From CAMCXT01 sp040403315 (lineage in GTDB: Bacteria; Bacteroidota; Bacteroidia; M30B66), in assembly GCA_040403315.1 (NCBI GenBank), contig JBBAKX010000007.1, forward strand, positions 106,605 through 170,604: DNA of 64,000 nucleotides. Reading direction: 5' to 3'. The notes under the pieces were generated by a model. It had not been told where the DNA came from. It saw only the letters and a program-made list of their open reading frames with translations, and searched no databases. A program made the translations under genes and the position numbers. Of the stretch, positions 34,377-41,981 are shown piece by piece (position 1 is the stretch's first letter; every line of letters starts with the position of its first letter).

Positions 34377-35963
34377 ATGACCCGCCTTCTATTATCTCTG
34401 CTGCTTTTCGTTTTACCTCTATTTGCTACTGCGCAACGTTATGCGAACAAGGAAACCGAAAAGCTTGATTATCTGTTGTATTTTCTAAATAACAACTATG
34501 TAGATACCTTGAAAACCGACGAAATCGTTGAAGAAGGTATCAGGGCGATGCTCAAAAAACTCGACCCGCACTCTATTTATCTTACGAAAGACGAGCTCAA
34601 AGAAATGGATGAGCCATTGGTCGGAAATTTCGATGGAGTAGGAATTCAATTCAATATCCTCGAAGATACCATCGTGGTGGTGAACACCATTGTTGGAGGC
34701 CCTTCCGAAAAATTAGGCATCCTCGCTGGCGATAAAATCGTGAAAATCGAAAATGAACTGGTTGCAGGAATCAAACTGAAAAACAAGGATGTAATTTCTC
34801 GTCTTCGTGGTCCGCGCGGCACAGTTGTAAAGGTGAGCATCTTCCGCCGAGGCGAGAAAAATCTCATCGATTATTCGATCACCCGCGATAAAATTCCCCT
34901 AACTAGTATCGACGCAACTTACATGCTCGATAAAGAAACTGGCTATATCAAGCTTTCGCGCTTTAGTGCAACTTCGAGCGAAGAATTTATTGAAGGTCTT
35001 ACCAAGTTGAAAAGCGAAGGGATGAAAAATCTAATTATCGATCTTACAGGAAATGGCGGAGGCTACCTAAAAACTGCCACCGATATTGTAGACCAAATGA
35101 TGCCAGAAAATAACCTGATCGTTTATACAAAAGGTCGTACCGAAGGATCCAAAGTGCCTTATTATACAACTAACGAAGGGCTTTTCGAAAAAGGAAAACT
35201 CATCGTACTCATTGATGAAGGTTCTGCTTCAGCTTCTGAAATTGTTTCGGGTGCAGTTCAGGATCTTGACCGTGGAATTATCATCGGTCGAAGATCTTTC
35301 GGTAAAGGATTGGTGCAAAATTCTTTCCCATTTCCCGATGGTTCGGCCATGCGCTTAACTACTGCACGTTATTACACTCCTTCTGGAAGATGTATCCAAA
35401 AGCCATACGAAAATGGCGTTGAAGATTATTACGACGACCTAAATACACGTTTCCGCCACGGCGAATTTACCAACCGCGATAGCATTCAATTTGCTGATTC
35501 ATTAAAGTACTATACTACCGGGAAACGCTTGGTTTATGGTGGAGGTGGAATCATGCCAGATATTTTCATTCCACTCGATACTACCGAAAATTCGAAATAC
35601 CTCACCGATGTTTACCGCAAAGGTTTGTTCAACAAGTTCACTCTTAAATATGTGGATCAGCACCGTGCACAAATCAACAAAAATTACCCTGATTTCAACG
35701 TATTCAAAACCAATTTTATGGTGAGCGACGCCATCGTTGAAGAGTTTGTAGCTGCTGGTGAAGTAGACGAAATTAAACGTGATGAGGAAGGCTTGAAATC
35801 ATCTGGTGCGTTCATCCGCCGACAATTAAAGGCCTTAATCGCCAACCAAGTTTGGGGAACTTCTGAGTACTACCAAGTCATCAACGATTCAAATCCGATC
35901 GTAAAAGAAGCCTTGATTCAAATGAAGTCTGATAACTTCAAGAAGTTGAAACTGAAGTTCTAA
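34377..35963 (+). CDS. S41 family C-terminal processing peptidase
   Basis: A 528-residue periplasmic serine protease of the Ctp/Prc type with a signal peptide ending at about residue 19 (LFATAQ). A helical part precedes the PDZ domain (about 80-170; VGNFDGVGIQFNILEDTIVV, GPSEKLGILAGDKIVKIE). The catalytic region holds LIIDLTGNGGGYL, the nucleophile Ser in EGSASASEIVSGA and the base Lys in RRSFGKGLVQNSFPF, a Ser-Lys dyad. The last 150 residues are helical. Ctp proteases trim or degrade exported proteins through their C-termini. Convergent with the O-methyltransferase gene; their stops overlap by 4 bases. Confidence 0.95.
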   Translation: MTRLLLSLLLFVLPLFATAQRYANKETEKLDYLLYFLNNNYVDTLKTDEIVEEGIRAMLKKLDPHSIYLTKDELKEMDEPLVGNFDGVGIQFNILEDTIVVVNTIVGGPSEKLGILAGDKIVKIENELVAGIKLKNKDVISRLRGPRGTVVKVSIFRRGEKNLIDYSITRDKIPLTSIDATYMLDKETGYIKLSRFSATSSEEFIEGLTKLKSEGMKNLIIDLTGNGGGYLKTATDIVDQMMPENNLIVYTKGRTEGSKVPYYTTNEGLFEKGKLIVLIDEGSASASEIVSGAVQDLDRGIIIGRRSFGKGLVQNSFPFPDGSAMRLTTARYYTPSGRCIQKPYENGVEDYYDDLNTRFRHGEFTNRDSIQFADSLKYYTTGKRLVYGGGGIMPDIFIPLDTTENSKYLTDVYRKGLFNKFTLKYVDQHRAQINKNYPDFNVFKTNFMVSDAIVEEFVAAGEVDEIKRDEEGLKSSGAFIRRQLKALIANQVWGTSEYYQVINDSNPIVKEALIQMKSDNFKKLKLKF

Positions 35964-36607
35964 GAAAGCTTTTTCCTTACCATACTCAGGCCATCGCGTA
36001 CAGGAAGTAGAACCACTTCCACGCGATTGTCATGCACCACTTGCCGGTTAAATTCCAACAAGGCGATTGTGTCTTGATCATTTGGTTTTACAGCTTCAAG
36101 CACTTTACCGCTCCAAAGCACATTGTCGGAAATAATCAGTCCTCCCGGCCTTACTCTGTCAATTACCAAATCATAATAAAGACTGTAATTTTCCTTGTCG
36201 GCGTCAATAAAAACCAAATCGAAAACGCCTTCAATTTTAGGAATTACTGAGGCTGCATCGCCAATGTGTGGGATTACTTTTCCTTCCATTTTCGCTTCGC
36301 GGATGTACTTCATTACAAACTCCTCGCGCTCTTCGTTGTTATCGATCGTGTGTAGTTTTCCCTCCGGGGATAAGCCTTCGGCAAGACACAGTGCAGAATA
36401 TCCGGTATAAGTGCCGATTTCAAGCACCAACTGAGGTTGCATCAAATGAGAAATTAAACTCAAAAACCGACCTTGTAAATGACCAGATAACATTCGTGGT
36501 TGCATCACTTTTAGATGCGTTTCACGGTTTAGTTTGTATAAGTAATCTGGCTCGTTTGTGGTATGCTCTTCTACGTAGCGACTCAGTGCTGCTGAAATAA
36601 AATCCAT
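35960..36607 (-). CDS. O-methyltransferase, catechol/caffeoyl-CoA type
   Basis: A 215-residue SAM-dependent methyltransferase of the family that includes catechol and caffeoyl-CoA enzymes. It shows the SAM motif LVLEIGTYTGYSALCLAEGL split into the strand and glycine loop, the acidic end HTIDNNEEREEFV and the metal-site FDLVFIDADKENYSLYYD with GGLIISDNVLWSGKV. Substrate in bacteria is unknown. Downstream on the same strand relative to the gene remnants at 36621-37114. Confidence 0.93.
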   Translation of the reverse strand: MDFISAALSRYVEEHTTNEPDYLYKLNRETHLKVMQPRMLSGHLQGRFLSLISHLMQPQLVLEIGTYTGYSALCLAEGLSPEGKLHTIDNNEEREEFVMKYIREAKMEGKVIPHIGDAASVIPKIEGVFDLVFIDADKENYSLYYDLVIDRVRPGGLIISDNVLWSGKVLEAVKPNDQDTIALLEFNRQVVHDNRVEVVLLPVRDGLSMVRKKLS

Positions 36608-36620
36608 GGGTGAAAGATAC

Positions 36621-36818
36621 TCAATGCTTACGCTTCATCATCGTCTTCATTAGAAATCGAAGATGCTCTACAGCAGTTTTAATCAACTTCATTTTCGACT
36701 TTCCTATTCGGCGTTCCGAATAAACGCGTGTTGGGATTCTTCCCATGCTATCGTTCGTAGATGGAATAAGTAGCCGCACAAAATTCTTCATACAATATTG
36801 AAGAATCGAACTACTCAA
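36621..36818 (-). pseudogene. Glycosyltransferase family 2 C-terminal fragment
   Basis: A 65-codon open frame without a good start (it opens with TTG). Its second half, GRIPTRVYSERRIGKSKMKL followed by IKTAVEHLRFLMK, matches the C-terminal end of dolichol-phosphate-mannose-synthase-like GT2 enzymes, where the pattern is P-x-x-x-x-x-R-x-x-G-x-SKM. The catalytic GT-A domain, about 200 residues, is absent. The frame overlaps the end of the epimerase fragment by 4 bases, which suggests that a deletion joined the head of one gene to the tail of another. Confidence 0.65.
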
Positions 36819-37114
36819 CCGTTCATTCTCACGTAAAACCTGCCAGCCACTGTCGTATCGAGGGATTTTCCCGATGCCAAATGAATCAAAGTATCTGCAT
36901 CAATTGAACTTAGTAAATCAACTTCACCAGCATCGCCTTCAATGAACCTAAAAGTGGGATGTGAAACAATTTCTTCAAGATTTTCGATCCGTCCGCGGCT
37001 TAGATTATCTCTACCAATCACTTCATATCCTGAACGAACTAGCCTGATGCTCAGATGAGAACCAATAAATCCGGCAGCTCCGGTTACAATTATTCGTTTG
37101 GGCTTGATGAACAT
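36815..37114 (-). pseudogene. NAD-dependent sugar epimerase, N-terminal fragment
   Basis: The first 99 codons of a short-chain epimerase/dehydratase of the UDP-sugar type: IIVTGAAGFIGSHLSIRLV is the NAD-binding glycine motif, then RDNLSRGRIENLEEI, FIEGDAGEVDLL and the strand DTLIHLASGKS. The gene stops after FYVRMNG; the family's catalytic YxxxK and the remaining 200 residues are missing. The first 85 residues look intact, so the truncation is probably recent. An older neighbour, a GT2 tail, follows at once. Confidence 0.85.
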
Positions 37115-37176
37115 TCCTGCAAAGGAATAAATTTACGGCCTCTAATTTCAACTTTAGTCGATCAGATCGAGATTTC

Positions 37177-37485
37177 ATGTTACTGTTCCAAAATATCCAC
37201 GCCATCAGAAACATTTGCAAAGAATGTTTGGTTTCGAGCCTTTATGCTACTGGTAGTATCGTAAATGACCCTGATGTCGATCCTTTTGAATTGGAGTTTT
37301 TAGTAGAATTTAATCAGGCAGCAGGCGATTCTTATTTTCATTACTTCTACAGTTTGCAATCACAATTGGGCGATCTATTGCAAAAGCAAATTCAACTTAC
37401 AGATATCAATCAATTAAAGAATCCAAACATCAAAGCCAGAATGCTGCAAAAAAGCGAATGGTTGGTTGGTCAAGAAGTAGTTTGA
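37177..37485 (+). CDS. MNT-type nucleotidyltransferase with altered active site
   Basis: A 102-residue protein with the size and order of minimal nucleotidyltransferases (MntA-like): a first helix (FQNIHAIRNICKECLV), strand SSLYATGS, strand FLVEFNQ, helix SYFHYFYSLQSQLGDLLQ, then QIQLTDINQLKNPNIKARML. The family's GSX10DxD metal motif is present with the right spacing but reads GS-(10 residues)-ELE, so both aspartates are glutamates. It may be inactive, altered or decaying. No HEPN toxin partner lies next to it. Its end overlaps the stop of uvrC on the other strand by 16 bases. Confidence 0.68.
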   Translation: MLLFQNIHAIRNICKECLVSSLYATGSIVNDPDVDPFELEFLVEFNQAAGDSYFHYFYSLQSQLGDLLQKQIQLTDINQLKNPNIKARMLQKSEWLVGQEVV

Positions 37486-39293
37486 TTTTCTTGCTGGCTT
37501 CTCAAGTATTTAAGCACCAATTCAGCTTTACTTTTCCCAACAACTGAAGCAATTTCCTCTTGGCTTGCTTCTTTTACTTTTTTCACAGACCGAAATTCAG
37601 TGAGCAGTTTTTCGGCAGTGCTCGGACCAATGCCCTCAATTTCGTGCAATTCAGTTTTCAAAGTGCCTTTGTCGCGGCGGCTTCTGTGGTGTGTGATGCC
37701 AAAACGGTGCGCCTCATTTCTGAGGAATTGAATCAACTTCAAGCTTTCGCTTTTTTTGTCGATGTACAATGGCAACGGATCACCCGGGAAGTAAATTTCT
37801 TCCAATCGTTTCGCGATACCAATGATGCTAATTTTTCCTCGCAAACCTAATTTATCTAGCGCGCCCAAAGCGGCTCCCAATTGACCCTTGCCTCCATCAA
37901 TAATAATTAATTGAGGGAATTCACCTTCCTCTTCTAGCAGCCTTCCGTATCTCCGTGTAATGACTTCTTCCATGGTAGCGAAGTCGTCGGATCCAACAAC
38001 GGTTTTTACATTGAAATGCCTGTAATCTTTTTTGCTTGGTCTTCCATCTTTAAAACAAACCATGGCAGAAACTGGATAAGCCCCTTGAAAATTGGAATTA
38101 TCGAAACATTCAATATGCCTTGGCAATTCTGGCATTCGAAGGTCTTTACGCAACTGTTCAAGGATTCGTTTGGAATGTCTTTCGGGATCAACCAATTCCA
38201 ACTGCTTGTTTTTCTCTCGAATGTAATTCAACACATTTCGCGCACTCAAATCGAGCAGTTGTTTTTTATCTCCCCGCTGGGGAATGGTGAGCGTTAGAAA
38301 GTCATCTTCCAAATCGGGTAGAATCGGAACGATAATTTCTCGGGCATTTGAATTAAACCGTTGCCGCATTTCGCCAATAGCGATCGAGAGCAACTCTTCG
38401 GCAGGTTCATCCAGCCGTTTTCTTAATTCTATTGTATGGCCTTGGATAATACTGCCATCCAATACACGCAGGTAATTCACGTAGGCATTTTTCTCGTCTG
38501 TTTGGATGGAGAAAACATCCACATTGCTGATCGACGGATTTACTATCGTCGATTTACTTTTGAATTTCTCGAGCAATTCAAGCCTTTCTTTCAGCTGATG
38601 TGCTTCTTCGAATCGATACGCAGCCGCCTCTTCCAACATTTTACGCTTCACCATCGAAATCAAATTCCCAATGTCGCCTTTGATAATTTGTCGAATCTCT
38701 TGAATCGTTTGCATGTATTCTGTTTCCGACTGGTATCCTTCGCAAGGTCCGAGACAATTCTTGATATGATATTCCAAGCAAACTTTAAACTTCCCGTTAT
38801 TGATTGCAATGGGTTCAAGTGCCAAGTTGCAAGTTCTTCTTGGATAAAGGCTTTTCACTAAATCCAATAAAGTATGCATTACTTTCCCGCTGGGGTAAGG
38901 ACCGAAATATTCCGATCCATCCTTGATCACTTTTCGGGTGGGGAATACACGAGGGAAGCGCTCATTTTTAATGCAAATCCAAGGATAGGTTTTGTCGTCT
39001 TTTAAAGCAACGTTGTACCTTGGTTGATACTTTTTAATGAGATTGTTTTCGAGTAACAACGCATCCAACTCGGTATCCACAACAATGGTTCTGATGTCGA
39101 CGATTTTCGAAACAAGCACACGTGTTTTTCCGCTGTCGAAATGGTCTTTGCTGAAATACGAATACACCCTCTTCTTCAGGCTTTTCGCCTTGCCCACGTA
39201 TAAGATCTTCCCATCTGCATCATAGTACTGATACACACCCGGTTTTTCGGGCAACGATTTCAATAAGGTTTGCAGGTGCTGACTTAATTCCAT
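37470..39293 (-). CDS. uvrC: Excinuclease ABC subunit C
   Basis: Makes the dual incision in nucleotide excision repair after UvrA and UvrB. The 607 residues hold the GIY-YIG nuclease (KPGVYQYYDADGKILYVGKA), a four-Cys patch (RTCNL, KVCLEYHIKNCLGPCEG), a UVR motif (LEEAAAYRFEEAHQLKERLE), the RNase H-like nuclease (HIECFDNSNFQGAYPVSAM, LIIIDGGKGQL) and a closing helix-hairpin-helix (EIEGIGPSTAEKLL). All elements needed for both cuts are visible. It starts 31 bases after rnr's stop on the same strand. Confidence 0.97.
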   Translation of the reverse strand: MELSQHLQTLLKSLPEKPGVYQYYDADGKILYVGKAKSLKKRVYSYFSKDHFDSGKTRVLVSKIVDIRTIVVDTELDALLLENNLIKKYQPRYNVALKDDKTYPWICIKNERFPRVFPTRKVIKDGSEYFGPYPSGKVMHTLLDLVKSLYPRRTCNLALEPIAINNGKFKVCLEYHIKNCLGPCEGYQSETEYMQTIQEIRQIIKGDIGNLISMVKRKMLEEAAAYRFEEAHQLKERLELLEKFKSKSTIVNPSISNVDVFSIQTDEKNAYVNYLRVLDGSIIQGHTIELRKRLDEPAEELLSIAIGEMRQRFNSNAREIIVPILPDLEDDFLTLTIPQRGDKKQLLDLSARNVLNYIREKNKQLELVDPERHSKRILEQLRKDLRMPELPRHIECFDNSNFQGAYPVSAMVCFKDGRPSKKDYRHFNVKTVVGSDDFATMEEVITRRYGRLLEEEGEFPQLIIIDGGKGQLGAALGALDKLGLRGKISIIGIAKRLEEIYFPGDPLPLYIDKKSESLKLIQFLRNEAHRFGITHHRSRRDKGTLKTELHEIEGIGPSTAEKLLTEFRSVKKVKEASQEEIASVVGKSKAELVLKYLRSQQENQTTS

Positions 39294-39323
39294 TGCTGGT
39301 CAAAAGTACGACCTGAAGTGCTT

Positions 39324-41558
39324 TTATCGTTTGTATTTATTGCGTTTGTTTGGAAGTTTTGATCCTTCTGCCATTGGGCGAGGAGATGAATACAAATCGT
39401 CTTCGAAAAGGGCAAAGTCTAACTGTTTTTTCACCAAATCGGCGCGTTTCACTTTGATCATTATCTCATCGCCCAATCTGTAGCGTTTGCGGTTTCTTTT
39501 GCCTACAATACTGTAGCTTTCTTCATCGAATGAATAGAAGTCGTCTTGCATGTCGCGCAAGCGAACGAGGCCTTCACATTTGTTTTCGATGATCTCCACA
39601 AACATTCCCCACTCGGTAACACCCGAAATTACACCTTTGAAAACTTCGCCAATTTTATCTTTTAGGAATTCTACTTGCTTGTATTTTACCGATGATCTTT
39701 CAGCTTCGGCAGCCAGTTTTTCCATGTCAGAAGAATGCTTGCAGCGCATTTCAAGTTGACTTTCGCCTTCCCAATTTTTACCTTGCATATAAGCATCCAA
39801 CAGTCGGTGCACCATTATATCTGGATACCTCCGAATAGGCGATGTGAAATGGGTGTAGTATTTAAATGCAAGTCCGTAATGGCCAATATTGTTGGTGGTG
39901 TAAACAGCTTTTGCCATTGTTCGGATAGCCAAAGTTTCGATCACATTTTGCTCACCTTTGCCTTTTACGTCTTTCATTAGTTGGTTCAAGGTGCTGCTAA
40001 CTTGTTGCTCACTGGCAAATTTTAAGCGATATCCGAACTGACTAGCAAAGCGTGCGAAATCGCTCAGTTTTTCAGGGTCTGGTTTGTCGTGAACGCGGTA
40101 CACGAAAGGTTTACCGGGAATCGATTTGCCACTTTTTTTCTTGTCATCTTTGGGCATCCCGATAAATTCGGCAACGCTTAGGTTCGCCAACAACATAAAC
40201 TCTTCGATGAGCTCGTTGGCTTCTTTTTGCACCTTGAAATAAACACCGAGCGGCTTCCCGTTTTTATCGAGGCGGAATTTCACTTCTACTTTATCGAATG
40301 CTATGGCTCCACGTTGGTAGCGTCGGGCGCGCATCAAACGGGCAAGTGCATTCATGGTGAGGATTTCGTCTTTCAGATCTCCCTCGCCAGTTTCGATGAT
40401 GGCTTGCGCATCTTCATAAGCAAATCTGCGTTGCGAACGAATCACTGTGCGGCCAAACCATTGGTTAAGCACTTCTGCTTCATCATTCATTTCGAATACG
40501 GCAGAGTAGGTGAGTTTGTCTTCATCAGGGCGTAACGAACATACGCCATTCGAAAGATGTTCTGGAAGCATCGGCACCACACGATCCACCAGATAAACTG
40601 AGGTAGCTCGATTATAGGCTTCCTCCTCCAAAATACTATCTGGAACCACATAATGCGAAACATCGGCAATGTGCACCCCGATTTCCCAGTTGCCATTTTC
40701 GAGCTTTTGGATCGATAAGGCATCATCGAAATCCTTTGCATCTGCCGGATCGATCGTGAAGGTGGTAATGTTTCTGAAGTCTCTTCTTTTTTGGATTTCC
40801 GATTCGGGGATTTCCATCGGGATTTTTTCTGCTGATTGTTCAACTTCTGCAGGAAAATCCATCGGAAGATTGTAATCCAACATGATGGCATTCATCTCCA
40901 CGTTGTTGTCGCCTGGTCGACCAAGTACGCGCTTAATTTCCCCGAAAGGATTCTTGGCATGTTCGGGCCAATCGATCATTTTCACTAGCACTTTGTCTCC
41001 ATCCTTTGCCCCGTTGAGGTCTTGCAACGGAACAAAAATATCGATCGGCATTTTATTGCTATCGGGTACAACAAATGCAAATTTCTCACTCGATTGTACG
41101 ATTCCAACAAACTCTGTTTTCGCCCGCTCAACGATTTCGATTACTTCACCTTCCTGTTTTCTTCCCCGTCTGCGGGCAAACAGTTTAACTTTCACCAAAT
41201 CCCCGTTGAGGGCATTGAGCATATCTGTTTCTCGAATGTAAATATCTTCAGGTAATTCTGGACTCACTAAGTAACCTGCACCCTTTGTGGTGATGTCGAT
41301 CTTGCCTTCAACCGTTGTGTTGCCCATTTGGATGTAACGGAATCTACCTGGCTCGGGCTCAGATAATTGTCCGCTAATAACCAATGCTTCTAGCAATTCG
41401 AGTACATTCAGTCTATCGATAGAATCTTCAACACCAATGGCAGAACATACTTGTTTGTAATTGTGAAGTGCACGTGGCTCTAATTTGAAGTATTGAATTA
41501 CGGCTTCAAGTAGTAGTTGCTGCTGTTGCTCTTTGTATTTTTTTGCTTTTTTAGCCAT
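39324..41558 (-). CDS. rnr: Ribonuclease R
   Basis: A processive 3'-5' exoribonuclease that degrades structured RNA. The 744 residues show N-terminal cold-shock-like domains (VEGKIDITTKGAGYLV), the RNB catalytic domain with IDPADAKDFDDALS (metal Asp residues), GVHIADVSHYVVPDS and FTSPIRRYPDIMVHRLLDAY, and a C-terminal S1 domain (FKGVISGVTEWGMFVEI). The tail is basic (KLPNKRNKYKR), as in other RNase R proteins. It is transcribed away from the double ddl gene; the 423-base gap between them shows no clear promoter or hairpin. Confidence 0.97.
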   Translation of the reverse strand: MAKKAKKYKEQQQQLLLEAVIQYFKLEPRALHNYKQVCSAIGVEDSIDRLNVLELLEALVISGQLSEPEPGRFRYIQMGNTTVEGKIDITTKGAGYLVSPELPEDIYIRETDMLNALNGDLVKVKLFARRRGRKQEGEVIEIVERAKTEFVGIVQSSEKFAFVVPDSNKMPIDIFVPLQDLNGAKDGDKVLVKMIDWPEHAKNPFGEIKRVLGRPGDNNVEMNAIMLDYNLPMDFPAEVEQSAEKIPMEIPESEIQKRRDFRNITTFTIDPADAKDFDDALSIQKLENGNWEIGVHIADVSHYVVPDSILEEEAYNRATSVYLVDRVVPMLPEHLSNGVCSLRPDEDKLTYSAVFEMNDEAEVLNQWFGRTVIRSQRRFAYEDAQAIIETGEGDLKDEILTMNALARLMRARRYQRGAIAFDKVEVKFRLDKNGKPLGVYFKVQKEANELIEEFMLLANLSVAEFIGMPKDDKKKSGKSIPGKPFVYRVHDKPDPEKLSDFARFASQFGYRLKFASEQQVSSTLNQLMKDVKGKGEQNVIETLAIRTMAKAVYTTNNIGHYGLAFKYYTHFTSPIRRYPDIMVHRLLDAYMQGKNWEGESQLEMRCKHSSDMEKLAAEAERSSVKYKQVEFLKDKIGEVFKGVISGVTEWGMFVEIIENKCEGLVRLRDMQDDFYSFDEESYSIVGKRNRKRYRLGDEIMIKVKRADLVKKQLDFALFEDDLYSSPRPMAEGSKLPNKRNKYKR

Positions 41559-41981
41559 TGGAATGGTAGTAAGTTGAATTGGATTTATTGCGCCCCAAGG
41601 TCGAATCTATCTATTCAGATTTGATTACTATTTTCGATCATTAACTGCCGATCTGTAGATGTTTAAAACTCAGTTATTGAAATAGTTGATTGTTTCCCAA
41701 CAGTGTAAGTAGGAGAAACATTGATTGATAATGGTTTGAACAATATAATTTACATGTTCATCAAGTTGTTTGCTTTTGCCTATGTTGTTGAATATTAGGC
41801 CTTATAGCAATTATTGATGAGGTTTGAAATCAATTTGTTGTGCAAGATAGCAGCGATTCGCCTGATGAGCACTACAACAGTGTGTTCTTTTTCAACCCGC
41901 GAGTCTTGAAAAGTTAAGGTTTCGATGTACGATCAGGGTTGTATTTCCGTTTAGCTTTACCAATTCAGAATAAATCCATAC
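41559..41981. other. Intergenic gap between rnr and the double ddl gene
   Basis: 423 bases between divergent genes. No open frame with gene-like character, no terminator hairpin and no promoter matching the TTG-N18-TAnnTTTG pattern was found. TAGCTTTA at about 41953-41960 is one base off a -7 box but has no -33 partner at the right distance. It may hold promoters of another type. Confidence 0.4.

Noticed and set aside
36815..37114. A small functional Rossmann protein
   Set aside because: The fragment lacks the catalytic half of the epimerase fold, so it is more likely a remnant.
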